This document shows positions 25,075 through 35,014 of a stretch of DNA of 64,000 nt, in pieces. The position numbers were made by a program, and so were the translations under genes. The stretch is from Planctomycetia bacterium. Its GTDB lineage: Bacteria; Planctomycetota; Phycisphaerae; UBA1845; UTPLA1. The stretch covers positions 510,453-574,452 of the forward strand of contig JABTTW010000002.1 in assembly GCA_015075745.1 (NCBI GenBank). The letters are read 5' to 3'. Position 1 is the stretch's first letter; each line of letters opens with the position of its first letter. The notes under the pieces were generated by a model, which saw nothing but the letters and a program-made list of their open reading frames with translations, was not told where the DNA came from and made no database searches.

Positions 25075-26190
25075 TTAGGCATTATCCGAATCGCCGAACG
25101 TGAGATGCCAGTTAGACAGGCTTGATGGGTCGTGCGGAAGGCCGGTAACGCCCGTTCGCCGGTAGACAAAGTGAAATCGCTTTCGAATCACTGAAGGCGG
25201 CCCATTTCGAAATCCCTCAAAACGAAGCGCACGGAGCAAAGCCGGACTCGTTGCCTGGCATGTGACGATTCCGAAGCCGCGCTGCCTGAGGTCATTCTCT
25301 GCAAAGCGGATGAGGCTCCGAATGACCGCCTCGTCGGCCTGGCTCACCAGATCCACGATCATCCCGACCTTGATTCGCGCTCGAACACCATGCGATGTCA
25401 CGACCGCGCCCGCGATATCGCTCCCCCGCCGCGCCACGAATAGCTGATATGCCGATTCCGGGCGCGCCGCATATCGCCAGTTCAGGTAGTCGGACGTACG
25501 CCGGATCAGCAAACTTCCGATGTGATCGGCGAACTGATCGGCCGCGATGTCAAGCTCCTTGGGAAAGTCAGCCACTCGCTCGAACGACAGGCCGCCGTCA
25601 CTGCCCCCTACGCGCCTTCGACGAAACGCAACCGCCGGCACCCACTGAAGAATCGTTCCCAATGGCTGAAAACCGGCATCCCTCATCACGGCTCGCGGAT
25701 TGACAACCTTCAGCATCAGGCTGATGAGACCTGGATACTGCCAGTCGCCAAACCTCTGAAAGCCCGGCAACGACGCATCGTTGGGCAGCGTCATAATGAA
25801 CTGCGCGCCGACTTGGGCCGCATGTTCGTTACTGCTGTCAATCAATGAACGAAACACGCCCCGGCGCCGATGATCCGGGTGAGTCAGCACACCCGTGTAC
25901 ATCGCCCCCTTGAGCGCGGCCGAGCCCCACTGCCAATCGAAAATGGCGATGGGCTGAATGCCGATGGGCCGGCCGTCGTGCTCCGCGAGCATGACGCTTG
26001 CTCGAAACGGAGTGTCATTCAGATAGCGCCAGCAAAAGTATGCGTCATCGAGCTCAAGATGGGAATCGCCATGAACAGCGCGCACTAATTCAAGAATCGG
26101 CCCCTGCTCATCAGGGCGTGCAAGCCTGTTGACCCAATACGGCCGCGTCGATCGGGCACTCCTGTCATCTTTTTGCTGCACGGGGTCCAC
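25075..26190 (-). CDS. GNAT-family acyltransferase (FemAB-like length)
   Basis: A 371-residue protein with a GNAT acetyl-CoA site, AMYTGVLTHPDHRRRGVFRSLI (the RRRGxF pyrophosphate loop). A second GNAT-like half follows (VAGAVVTSHGVRARIKVGMIVDLV, RFAENDLRQRGFGIVTCQAT), as in the two-domain acyltransferases of exopolysaccharide loci. The last gene of the 24 kb operon, it lies 41 bases after the GT4 gene. It may acylate an amino sugar or attach an amino acid; the acceptor is unknown. Confidence 0.7.
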   Translation of the reverse strand: MDPVQQKDDRSARSTRPYWVNRLARPDEQGPILELVRAVHGDSHLELDDAYFCWRYLNDTPFRASVMLAEHDGRPIGIQPIAIFDWQWGSAALKGAMYTGVLTHPDHRRRGVFRSLIDSSNEHAAQVGAQFIMTLPNDASLPGFQRFGDWQYPGLISLMLKVVNPRAVMRDAGFQPLGTILQWVPAVAFRRRRVGGSDGGLSFERVADFPKELDIAADQFADHIGSLLIRRTSDYLNWRYAARPESAYQLFVARRGSDIAGAVVTSHGVRARIKVGMIVDLVSQADEAVIRSLIRFAENDLRQRGFGIVTCQATSPALLRALRFEGFRNGPPSVIRKRFHFVYRRTGVTGLPHDPSSLSNWHLTFGDSDNA

Positions 26191-26231
26191 GGGTTGCCCT
26201 TGCGTCGGATGACTTCCAGACGTCTCGACAC

Positions 26232-27446
26232 TCAGCGGAGGCAGGACTCGAACACTTCGGCGAGTTGCTCCGCGATCATCCGTCGATCGTATTTTGCATA
26301 CGCAACTTCTCGCGCATGCTTACCAATCGCAGCCCGCTCATCAGGATTATCCGCGAGCCGGCGAATCTTCGCCGCCAGATCTTCCGCGTCGCCGGGCTTA
26401 CTGGCAAAACCCGCCCCGTCCGCCTCGACCATCTCCGCTGTCGTCCCCGCGAAGTTCACGATGCTGGGAATTCCTGTGAACATATAATCGAATATCTTGT
26501 TCGGCGTGACCCAGCGTGGGCGAGAAATCTGCTTGAGAATCATGAGCCCCATGTCGCAGGCGGCCAATATTCCCGGCAGCTCCCGCTTGGGCACCGGGTC
26601 CAACAGGTGCACATTGGACAGCCCTCGTGCCGCAACGTCGGCCTTAAGAGCCTCCTTCATTTTTCCTTCCCCCATCAGGACAAATGCGATGTCCGGGCGA
26701 TCTATCAGCAATGCGGCAGCGTCGAGAATCTGCGGCAGACCGTTGGCGTCGCCATGGGCGCCGGTGTAAATGGCAATCTTCTTGTCTTGGAGTCCACGTT
26801 GCTCAAAAAACTCGCGATTGGGTACCACATCTCGAAATAGACTCCCGTCGGCGCCGAGAACGATTGTCTGCAATCGGTCGGGCGCCATTCCTCGTTCAAG
26901 CAGCCGATCGTGAAAGCCCTTTGAGACCAGGAGGATCTTCTTCGCTTTCGCGTAACTGAACTGCTCGATCCACTCCCACACCTTGTATTGAAGACCAGGC
27001 CCTAACCGTCCGGCATCGAGCAGATCTTCCGGCCATAGATCTCGCACCTCGAACACATAAGGAATGCGCTTGAAGGCCGCCCCAATTCTGCCGGGAATAC
27101 CGACCGTGAGCGGCGTGCTGGTGGCGAATATCAAATCGGCCCCGCGCTCGAGTACCGTGACCAGCAGCGCCACAAGGGCAAACTTACCAAATGCCCAGAG
27201 TCGGGCCGGGACCCCCTGCTTATTGCTGTAATATGCGTTGCAAATCCTGACCTTGATCCCGTCAATGTGCTCCGTTCGGAACAACCGCCAAAAGGCCATT
27301 CGTTTCAGATTACTCTGATCATGGAGCCCGCAGACGATCGTGACTTCATGCCCCATCTGAACCAGATAGCGGCTTACGTCGTACGTGCGCGTCCCGGTCG
27401 TGCCTTCGTTGGTAACGAAATGCTGATGAATGTAGATGAGCTTCAT
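26232..27446 (-). CDS. GT4 glycosyltransferase (WbuB-like)
   Basis: A 404-residue GT-B enzyme. The N-terminal acceptor domain starts MKLIYIHQHFVTNEGTTGTRTYDVSRYLVQMGHEV, the WbuB-type pattern. The donor domain shows IAIYTGAHGDANGLPQILDA, LMGEGKMKEALK, VPKRELPGILAACDMGLM, and the GT4 PNKIFDYMFTGIPSIVNF. It would add a sugar to the lipid-linked glycan on the inner face of the membrane. It starts in a four-base overlap with the heparinase-fold gene. Confidence 0.85.
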   Translation of the reverse strand: MKLIYIHQHFVTNEGTTGTRTYDVSRYLVQMGHEVTIVCGLHDQSNLKRMAFWRLFRTEHIDGIKVRICNAYYSNKQGVPARLWAFGKFALVALLVTVLERGADLIFATSTPLTVGIPGRIGAAFKRIPYVFEVRDLWPEDLLDAGRLGPGLQYKVWEWIEQFSYAKAKKILLVSKGFHDRLLERGMAPDRLQTIVLGADGSLFRDVVPNREFFEQRGLQDKKIAIYTGAHGDANGLPQILDAAALLIDRPDIAFVLMGEGKMKEALKADVAARGLSNVHLLDPVPKRELPGILAACDMGLMILKQISRPRWVTPNKIFDYMFTGIPSIVNFAGTTAEMVEADGAGFASKPGDAEDLAAKIRRLADNPDERAAIGKHAREVAYAKYDRRMIAEQLAEVFESCLR

Positions 27447-29479
27447 GGTCGCTCCAACCGGAAGAGCACATATGTGACCAGTGCGACAGGGAGGTTCTCG
27501 TTCAACTCAATTTCCAGCGTTGGGCGCGATGTCCGCTCTCCATAGTAGAGCGATTGCCACCCCACCGCTTGATCGGGTTCATCCTCTCCGCGCCGTAACC
27601 TCAGCGAGCAGTTGGAAGGGGCTTCGATCTCGATTCGGACCGACTGATCTCCAACCATTGCCGAAACACTCTTATCGTCGGCATTCAGAGTCCAGTTAAG
27701 GTCGGCAAGATGCCAGCGCAGAATCACCCGCTGCGTTCCATCGCCCTCCAGATCATCGCGAATGGTCCAGTTGCCGCCGACCGACAGTTGAACGGAGCGG
27801 CGATGAACGACCCACCACGGGTCGCGATCATAGGAGTCATGCTCGCCAATGAATCGATCGTGGCCAGATTCCAGGCATCTTCCCGATGGCCACGGCATCC
27901 ATAGAAACCTTGAGACCAAATCAAGTGGCCCTTTGCCGCCGATTTCCACGCAGTTATGAGCCTGGATATCTTTGAAGCCCTTGTCGAGACTCGGCGACTC
28001 CGGACAGTAATACTTGTAGGTGCCGCTATCGGAGAGGATGTTCACCCCTCCATGCCAGAGGTCCACATGTAATGGGTCCACATGTGCCGGACGGTCGTGA
28101 TAGCTGTGGCATCGAACCATGCACCAGCTTTCGGAACCGCGAATCGTGTAATAGCCGCCGGCGTCGAATCGCTGGGAAGTCGGTCGATCCTGCAACGAAG
28201 CCCCCGCAACCGCCTTGGACCCGAAGAGCCAGAACAACGCCTCATTCCAGGGGCCGTCAGCCAGGACTCGCCGTTGAGTTGAGAAATACTGTGCTGCCTG
28301 CACCGTCGCGCGAAAATCCTGATAATCGCAAGATGAAAGAGGCAAGACGAGCGCCCCGTCGTTCGAGCCGTAATTCGGCACATGCCCGCTTTCCACATCC
28401 AACATCTGAAACAGAAACTCGCCCGCCCGACTAATTCGCAGCAGGACTTCGTCGGATAGCGGCTCGTCCGCAAGATCGCAGAGCTGCGCGGCCCAAAGGC
28501 AATCGTGCAGCATCACCCGATGGTAATTCATCGAATGCTGCACGAAGCTACCGTCAACGTAAACTTGGCGCAAGACCTCCTGATCCAAGAGCTCTCGGCC
28601 CCGGCGAAGCCATCTTGCTGAATGCCTCAGCTCCGGAAATAACAGACCCACGGTAAGCAGCCCTACCGCCTCGCTGATTCCGTGGTTGTTCTTTTGAGAG
28701 ATGGCGTATTCGATGTGCCCCTCGATGCGCTCGGCCGAAAAAGCGATGGCCTTGACGATCGCGGCCACACGACTGGGCGTCGTCGCCGGACTGCGCCAGA
28801 AACCGTAAAGGGCGAAACACCACCCAAAGACACGGATGGCCGTCTCCTGGCCGCATTTCCAATTCGGCCCGCGATTGGGCGGATTCTGTCGACACCAGGA
28901 CTCGAATAACTCCCAAAACGCGACGGCATACTTATCATCACCTGTCATCGCGTAGGCACGCACCAGCCAGTATGCGCACGCGAATCTCGATGGCTCCCAG
29001 ACGTCCTTGATGTCTCCCAACTCAGGAGAAAACGTCGGGTAATCGCACCAGTGCGTCTTATTCTCGTGTTGACCGCCCGTAGATGGGTTCCTCAGCCAAT
29101 TCACGGGCCATCCGAGATCGTGGACGTGCTTGCTATAGTAAAGAAATTTACCTGCCGAATAATCATCGGCCACGGAAATTGTTCGGTAGACGCCGGCTTC
29201 GCCAACGACCCGACGAAGCGCATCGGAGGAAACCGGCTCTCCGATGGGGAGGAAGAATCGCGCCGGACTCAATGCTCGAAATCGTGAGTACTCGGCAGAT
29301 TCCGAAGGGACGCCATCGTGACACAACTCTCGGAGCGAAATGGCATCCCACGCGGGCGTCTCGAACCGTCGCCGCAGAGCGCCGCTGCGCTTTCGAAGGG
29401 CCATACCCCCGCGGTACAGTACCCAGCCCGCCCCCAGGTGTGTCACCAGGCGAGAAAATGTTCGAAGTGACGATTTCAA
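27443..29479 (-). CDS. Heparinase II/III-family protein
   Basis: A 678-residue protein. The N-terminal part is an alpha-toroid (NRGPNWKCGQETAIRVFGWCFALYGFW; HIEYAISQKNNHGISEAVGLL with the Asn-His pair). The C-terminal beta-sandwich contains CHSYHDRPAHVDPLHVDLWHGGVNILSDSGTYKYY, the family's catalytic and metal region. Proteins like this, found inside polysaccharide loci next to AsnB-type and dehydrogenase genes, are thought to modify or trim uronate-containing glycans. The start is TTG 29479 with GAAGAGAG before it; the in-frame ATG 25 codons later (near 29404) is an alternative. No signal peptide is clear. Confidence 0.82.
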   Translation of the reverse strand: MKSSLRTFSRLVTHLGAGWVLYRGGMALRKRSGALRRRFETPAWDAISLRELCHDGVPSESAEYSRFRALSPARFFLPIGEPVSSDALRRVVGEAGVYRTISVADDYSAGKFLYYSKHVHDLGWPVNWLRNPSTGGQHENKTHWCDYPTFSPELGDIKDVWEPSRFACAYWLVRAYAMTGDDKYAVAFWELFESWCRQNPPNRGPNWKCGQETAIRVFGWCFALYGFWRSPATTPSRVAAIVKAIAFSAERIEGHIEYAISQKNNHGISEAVGLLTVGLLFPELRHSARWLRRGRELLDQEVLRQVYVDGSFVQHSMNYHRVMLHDCLWAAQLCDLADEPLSDEVLLRISRAGEFLFQMLDVESGHVPNYGSNDGALVLPLSSCDYQDFRATVQAAQYFSTQRRVLADGPWNEALFWLFGSKAVAGASLQDRPTSQRFDAGGYYTIRGSESWCMVRCHSYHDRPAHVDPLHVDLWHGGVNILSDSGTYKYYCPESPSLDKGFKDIQAHNCVEIGGKGPLDLVSRFLWMPWPSGRCLESGHDRFIGEHDSYDRDPWWVVHRRSVQLSVGGNWTIRDDLEGDGTQRVILRWHLADLNWTLNADDKSVSAMVGDQSVRIEIEAPSNCSLRLRRGEDEPDQAVGWQSLYYGERTSRPTLEIELNENLPVALVTYVLFRLERP

Positions 29480-29803
29480 AATGCGTCTCTCTTCATATTT
29501 TCACATCGTGTCGCATCTTCCAAATTCGAGACGTCGCGCCGAATTTGCTCCAAACGGGAGATTCGCTTGCATAAGACACAATCGTCACATTGCCGATAGG
29601 GCGATCGGGAAGGGCCTAACCGGGCGGCGGAAAAAAATCAGGCGGAGCACTTCGAGGAATCGAGTAGCTGCCCAAAACCAGAATAGATCGCAAGAGCGCG
29701 ATGAACAGAGCCTGGGTTCCAACCTGCTGATCTAACTTAGCAAATGAACCAAGCCTCGCTTGGAAACCTGAATCAATTTACAACCGCGAATTACCGTGCA
29801 ATC
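29480..29803. other. Gap inside the glycan operon
   Basis: A 324-base gap between the BNR gene and the heparinase-fold gene, unusual for this tightly packed operon. It contains a short perfect inverted repeat CCAAGC-CTC-GCTTGG (29749-29763) just after the BNR stop, without a U-run. No ORF over 60 codons on the minus strand looks real. Confidence 0.35.
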
Positions 29804-30874
29804 TCAGGTGTTTCCGCTCCATTCGGCGGTGATAACCCGGTTGTCAATTCCGCGCAGGGCCTGTCCGCTGAAGATGATTGTGTCGGATTGGCATGCCCCG
29901 CGCGGCAGCACCATCGAACCGAATTGAAACAAAACCGGATGCCAGCGGTCTTTTTCAGCCGCGAAGACTCGCTCCCAGCGATCGCAATCAACGGATAGAT
30001 AAAGTGCCGCCTCACGAGAGAAATTAACGCGCGATGGCTCAACCGTCGTCGAAATCGCGTAGTACTTCCCAAACCGACAGGCATATATGCAACTGCCCTC
30101 TATCGGTCTGATATCCGTGACCTTTCCAGTTGACTTATCCAGGGAGACGATGCGATTCGCCTCTAATTCACTGTCGGTTCCATAAACGAGTCGATCGCCC
30201 AGATCAAAGATCTCCACGGCGCGATATTTCTGCTCGCCCCTGCCAATCCACTCGATGCCCGAGAAGTCCTTGGCCAGAAGTCCGATTCCGGGCTCATGGT
30301 TAACGTCACCGACAAGTATCCAGTATTTCTCCAGTCGCCGATCAAACAGAAAATTATGGACATGGCGGACAGTCCCGGCATCAAAGACGTAAGCAACTTC
30401 AAAGGTCCGGCCGCCATTCTCGGAGACATAAACTCTGACCGGCTTTCCGTGGGCGTCACGAGGATCGTATTCACCCCAGATGACTCGATCGTCCGGCCCC
30501 ACATGGATGCACATCGGGGGCGATAGAGGCTGATTGTCAACCGGAACGCGCGAAGGGCTCATCAATGGGTCATTCGGCCTCGAGAAAAAAACTCCTTCGC
30601 GATTGCATGCGACCAGCCCTCCGTCGCCCAGACGGCCGCATGCTCTGATTTCATGTCGCGCGAGGCGCGCCCCGAGTCGGGTCGTGCCCAGAAGGCCTCG
30701 CAGACCTCGCGGCGGTATCCGAGTAACATACTGCCAGTTGTGCCCGTCATCCGTGGAGCGAAAGATCGCCTGGCGAATGCATACGTACACGGCATTGTCG
30801 CGACCGAGATGAAGGGCCCTACCTCGGGATTTCGCGAGCACCGTGAGCCCGGAAGCATTCACATCGCCTGTCAT
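29804..30874 (-). CDS. BNR/Asp-box beta-propeller protein (sialidase-like fold)
   Basis: A 356-residue protein. Asp-box type motifs FRSTDDGHNWQYV, VSENGGRTFEV and LYLSVDCDRWERV recur at intervals, indicating a sialidase-like propeller. No signal peptide is visible, unlike the sialidase-like lipoprotein at 55836. It overlaps the dehydrogenase fusion gene by four bases (ATGA), so it belongs to the operon. Relatives are found in many exopolysaccharide loci and may bind or act on the glycan. No sialidase Arg triad can be confirmed. Confidence 0.6.
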   Translation of the reverse strand: MTGDVNASGLTVLAKSRGRALHLGRDNAVYVCIRQAIFRSTDDGHNWQYVTRIPPRGLRGLLGTTRLGARLARHEIRACGRLGDGGLVACNREGVFFSRPNDPLMSPSRVPVDNQPLSPPMCIHVGPDDRVIWGEYDPRDAHGKPVRVYVSENGGRTFEVAYVFDAGTVRHVHNFLFDRRLEKYWILVGDVNHEPGIGLLAKDFSGIEWIGRGEQKYRAVEIFDLGDRLVYGTDSELEANRIVSLDKSTGKVTDIRPIEGSCIYACRFGKYYAISTTVEPSRVNFSREAALYLSVDCDRWERVFAAEKDRWHPVLFQFGSMVLPRGACQSDTIIFSGQALRGIDNRVITAEWSGNT

Positions 30875-33021
30875 TCCAACCCTATTTGCACATTCGCCCC
30901 CGAATGCGCCGATTCCACCGCCGCAAGAGTCGCCCGCATGACGTTGTCAATTTGTTCAAACGGCATTACCGCCGGACCACCGCTCGCGACGGCGCCGATC
31001 AGTTGCCGAAACTCCTCCGCGTGCCCCTTGTCCTGCCGCCGCAGCTTCATGCTTGCGAAACCGGGCCAGCCATAGCCGCGCAACATTCGGAAGTTCTCCA
31101 GCCGCAGTACCTTTCCGTCGCAGAAGACTTCCATCGTCTCCTTCTCGTAGGATTTGTGGCCATTGCCGAAATAGTGCAGCGTCCCGATCGACCCGTCAGC
31201 GAATGACATTGTCACGCTCATCTTGTCATCGCGCACCGTGACGCCGGGCGAATCTCCGATGCGCGTGGCGCTGACCTGCACGACCCGCGAGCCAGTGAGA
31301 TACACCATCAGATCGATCCAGTGACAGCCCTCACCGATCATGCGACCACCGCCGACTGAGGGATCGTTCACCCAGCTCTCGGACCCGATGATGCCGGCGT
31401 TGACCATCATGCTCATGCACATCGGCTGCGATCGGGCAGCCAGTAACTGTCGCATTTTGATCGCGTGCGGAGAGAATCTGCGATTGAACCCTACGAGCAA
31501 TTGCAGGCCCGCCGTCGTCGCGTATGCCGAGCGGATTTCGTTCAACTCTTCCGACGTCACGCAAAGCGGCTTCTCCACCGCAACATGCTTGCCCGCCGCG
31601 AGCGCCTCGAGTGTCATCTTTGCATGCAGGTCATGCCGTGTCGTAATGACGACCAGGTTAATCTCCGGATCTGACAACAATTCGCGATAGTCCGTCGTGG
31701 CCAGCTCGAATCCGAATTTTCGCCCAGCATGGACGCCGCTCACACCCCCGGCACTGGCAATCGTTCGTAGCCGAACATCGCAGCCCTTCAGCGCGGGAAG
31801 CAACGTCACCTTCGTGAAATTCCCCGCTCCAATGAAACCCATGACCACCCTGCCTGCCCGAGTGCTTTCAACCGGCTTCGGCAAGGTCACGGTCCGGGCG
31901 ACGCCGGCGGCCTCTGCGGGATAAGTGAGAATGATGCCGAGGGCATCCTTGTCACCTGTCAGCGACTGATACGCCAGATCCGCCTGCGCCTGTGGAATCT
32001 GCTTGCTGATTAACGCCTGAACGTCAACTCTGCCTGAGGCGAGCAGATCAAGAATCGCTGTAAAGTTACGTCCCTCGGTCCATCGCACAAACGGCAACGG
32101 ATAATCCCGGCCGCGGTCCTCATACTCCGCGTCATAGCGACCGGGCCCATAGGAACAGGAAACCTGAAATGACAGCTCCTTTTTGTAGAAATCAGATCGG
32201 CTCAATTCAAGCCCCACCACGCCGACCAGCACGATGCGGCCGCGCTTTCGACACATCGTCGCGGCCTGCTTCACGATCTCATTGCTCTTGGACGACGCGG
32301 TGATCAGAACGCCGTCAACCCCGACTCCCTTACTGAATGCTTGCGCCGCCGCAATGGGGTCCGCGCCCGAACGAATGTCGACCGTCTCCGCACCGAACGA
32401 TCTGGCCAATTCCAGCCGGGATGGGTCGAGGTCGATGCCCAGCACGCGGCATCCGTTGGCCCTGAGAATCTGGACCGCGACAAGCCCGATGAGCCCCAGC
32501 CCTGTCACGACAAACGTCTCGCCGATCGTCGGATCTATAAGCCGAATGCCCTGAAGTGCGATCGAACTGAGTACGGTAAACGAAGCCTGTTCATCGCTGA
32601 CGCCTTCGGGAATCTTCGCGCATAGATTCCGGGGTACGCACACGTATTCCGCGTGCGGTCCGTTTGAAATCACGCGATCGCCGACTTTGAGGTCACCGAC
32701 CCCCTCGCCGACCTCCACGACAATTCCGGCATTGCAATAGCCCAGTGGAAGCGGCTCATCCAGGCGAGAGAAAACGGCCTCCAGCGTGGGAAGCAATCCA
32801 TCCGTCTTGATCTTGTCGAGCACCTGTCGAACCTTATCAGGTTGGGCCCGCGCCTTGGCGAGCAGGGAGCTTTTCCCGAATTCGACAAGCATTCGCTCGG
32901 TACCGGCCGAGATCAGACTAGCTCGGCTGCGGATCAGCACCGACCCAGGCCGGACCAGCGGGCAGGGCACCTCCGTCACTTCCACAACGCCAGTCTTGAG
33001 ATTCTGTAGGACTTGTTTCAC
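30871..33021 (-). CDS. Fused zinc-type alcohol dehydrogenase and Gfo/Idh/MocA oxidoreductase
   Basis: A 716-residue two-domain protein. Residues 1-350 are a medium-chain dehydrogenase/reductase (LPLGYCNAGIVVEVGEGVGDLKVGDRV, FVVTGLGLIGLVAVQILRANGCRVLGIDLD). Residues 385-716 are a Gfo/Idh/MocA dehydrogenase (VVMGFIGAGNFTKVTLLPALK, AGKHVAVEKPLCVTSEELNEI with the conserved EKP, GGRMIGEGCHWIDLMVYLTG with the His). This fusion is a known component of LPS and exopolysaccharide loci, commonly beside heparinase II/III and AsnB genes. It is likely to oxidise or interconvert a sugar nucleotide through a keto intermediate. The substrate is not known. Confidence 0.85.
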   Translation of the reverse strand: MKQVLQNLKTGVVEVTEVPCPLVRPGSVLIRSRASLISAGTERMLVEFGKSSLLAKARAQPDKVRQVLDKIKTDGLLPTLEAVFSRLDEPLPLGYCNAGIVVEVGEGVGDLKVGDRVISNGPHAEYVCVPRNLCAKIPEGVSDEQASFTVLSSIALQGIRLIDPTIGETFVVTGLGLIGLVAVQILRANGCRVLGIDLDPSRLELARSFGAETVDIRSGADPIAAAQAFSKGVGVDGVLITASSKSNEIVKQAATMCRKRGRIVLVGVVGLELSRSDFYKKELSFQVSCSYGPGRYDAEYEDRGRDYPLPFVRWTEGRNFTAILDLLASGRVDVQALISKQIPQAQADLAYQSLTGDKDALGIILTYPAEAAGVARTVTLPKPVESTRAGRVVMGFIGAGNFTKVTLLPALKGCDVRLRTIASAGGVSGVHAGRKFGFELATTDYRELLSDPEINLVVITTRHDLHAKMTLEALAAGKHVAVEKPLCVTSEELNEIRSAYATTAGLQLLVGFNRRFSPHAIKMRQLLAARSQPMCMSMMVNAGIIGSESWVNDPSVGGGRMIGEGCHWIDLMVYLTGSRVVQVSATRIGDSPGVTVRDDKMSVTMSFADGSIGTLHYFGNGHKSYEKETMEVFCDGKVLRLENFRMLRGYGWPGFASMKLRRQDKGHAEEFRQLIGAVASGGPAVMPFEQIDNVMRATLAAVESAHSGANVQIGLE

Positions 33022-33051
33022 TTATTATCTATCGGCCTTGGGAGCAAAGCA

Positions 33052-34998
33052 TCATCGGGCATGCACGTTCAACGAGACCTCGCTGCCTGCCTGGTCAATG
33101 AAGGTCTGCATCCATACTTCCAGCGTTAGCAGGGCATAAAGGAGATAGGTATGGTCCGCCTTCCCGGCCCGGTTGTCGCGTAGAACTTGAGTGATCGCCC
33201 CCGCGTCGAACAGCCCTCGATGGCCGACTCGCTGCTCCCCAAGCAGATCGTTGATTTCCGCGTCAAGGTCTTCGTTGATCCACTTCCGCAGCGGAGCGCC
33301 GAAGCCGGTCTTGCTGCGGTAGATGACCTCTCGCGGCAAGTATCGCTCCATCGCCCTTTTGAGTACATATTTCGTTGTCTGACCTTTGAGCTTCACATCC
33401 TCTGGCATTCGCGCCGCCAGACGCATCAACTCGACATCCAGGAACGGAACGCGAGCCTCAACTGACGCGGCCATGCTGGTCTTGTCGGTATAGAGGAAAT
33501 TGTGCGATGCGAGAAATGTCTGAATCAGCACATGGGACCGGCGATTCAATTCACCGCGCCCTTGAAACTCGTTGTAGTAACGGCGCATGCTCGCCGGGGG
33601 ATTCTCGCAGCCCGCCAGGGCTGAGCTCAGCTCCCTCGAATAGAGCCGGGCCCGCACGTCGTCACTCGACCAATCAGAGAGCGCCATGTGTCGATGAATG
33701 CCGTTCCGCGACAACAGGTTGCTGAACTTCGCCAGCCGCCTCGGCAGGGCCTTGTGCGCCCCTAAAGCACCCCGGGTCACGGATGCCGCCGCTGCAAGCA
33801 GTGGCGCCGTCAGCCATCGCGGCATGGCCGATATGGCCTGCAATCGCCGAAGGGCCTGATGGCTTCGGTATCCGAAAAAGATCTCGTCCCCACCGGTCCC
33901 GGACAGGAGTACCGTCGTGCCATCCTCACGGGCAAGCTTGGAGATCAGGTATGACGGGAAGATCGCGGCATCGGCATCCGGCTCGTCAAGGTGATAAATC
34001 AACTTGGGAAGAAGCGAGATGACCTCTGAACCGAGTTCGACGGCCTTCAGACGAACACCAAGATGATCGGCCACCCGTTGGGCGTGCGGATAATCGTCCT
34101 CAAACTGGTCCAGCCGCATGTCGCCGGGCCGGAGCTTCACGGTGTAGCAGTTGATCTCGCGTTGAGGAAAGGCCTCCCTCATGCAGGCGACGATGCTCGA
34201 AGAGTCGAGTCCGCCGGACAAGAATGCACCGAGGGGCACGTCGGAGACCATCTGTCGTCTTGTCGCCCGGAGAAACGTGTCATGAGTCGCGTCCACCCAG
34301 GCGTCTTCGCTGAGCGAGTAATCCGGCTCATAGGCCAGATGAAACCACTGCCTGGTCTCGATGCGACCGTCTCTCCATGTCAGCCAATGGCCCGGTTCTA
34401 CCTTCATGATCCCCTCGAGCATTGTCTCCTCGCCGGGAACCCAGAGGAATGTCAGGTAGGCATCCAACGCTTCGTGATTAAGCCGCCTCGGAATTTCCGG
34501 AATCTTGAGCAGCGCCTTAATCTCCGATGCAAAAAAGAGTCGCCGACCATCCTGCATATAGTAAAGCGGCTTAATGCCGGCATGATCCCGCGCAAGGAAT
34601 AACTCCCGCTTGTGCGTATCCCATATCCCCAGTGCGAAGATGCCGTTCAGATCGTCAAGGCACGCCGGCCCCTTTTCCGCGAACAAGGCGAGAATGACCT
34701 CGGTATCGCTGTGTCCGCGCAACTGCATCCCCTGCTTTTCGAATCGCTCACGATGCTCCTGAAAGTTGTAGATCTCCCCGTTGTAGGTGATCCAGTAGCG
34801 GCCGTCCGGCGTGGACATCGGCTGATGACCTGCAGGGCTCAGATCGAGAATCGACAGCCGTCGATGCCCCAGACCGACCTGACCCTCCGTGCTGTGCCAC
34901 GTCCCCATGTCGTCCGGTCCGCGATGAACCATGGCCAATGCCATGGGCTCAAGCAGCTCAGGTCGATGATCGCCTACGTATCCGCAGATGCCGCACAT
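33052..34998 (-). CDS. asnB: Asparagine synthase (glutamine-hydrolysing) family amidotransferase 1
   Basis: A 648-residue enzyme. The N-terminal Ntn glutaminase begins MCGICGYVGDH, with Cys2 as nucleophile, followed by HRRLSILDLSPAGHQPM and YNGEIYNFQEH. The ATP-pyrophosphatase domain has the P-loop FLSGGLDSSSIVAC. In glycan loci such proteins more often amidate uronic acids or other carboxyl groups than make asparagine; the presence of ugd here supports that, as an inference. It is separated by 16 bases from the upstream GT4 gene. Confidence 0.87.
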   Translation of the reverse strand: MCGICGYVGDHRPELLEPMALAMVHRGPDDMGTWHSTEGQVGLGHRRLSILDLSPAGHQPMSTPDGRYWITYNGEIYNFQEHRERFEKQGMQLRGHSDTEVILALFAEKGPACLDDLNGIFALGIWDTHKRELFLARDHAGIKPLYYMQDGRRLFFASEIKALLKIPEIPRRLNHEALDAYLTFLWVPGEETMLEGIMKVEPGHWLTWRDGRIETRQWFHLAYEPDYSLSEDAWVDATHDTFLRATRRQMVSDVPLGAFLSGGLDSSSIVACMREAFPQREINCYTVKLRPGDMRLDQFEDDYPHAQRVADHLGVRLKAVELGSEVISLLPKLIYHLDEPDADAAIFPSYLISKLAREDGTTVLLSGTGGDEIFFGYRSHQALRRLQAISAMPRWLTAPLLAAAASVTRGALGAHKALPRRLAKFSNLLSRNGIHRHMALSDWSSDDVRARLYSRELSSALAGCENPPASMRRYYNEFQGRGELNRRSHVLIQTFLASHNFLYTDKTSMAASVEARVPFLDVELMRLAARMPEDVKLKGQTTKYVLKRAMERYLPREVIYRSKTGFGAPLRKWINEDLDAEINDLLGEQRVGHRGLFDAGAITQVLRDNRAGKADHTYLLYALLTLEVWMQTFIDQAGSEVSLNVHAR

Positions 34999-35014
34999 TA
35001 CGCTTGCTTTCGAT

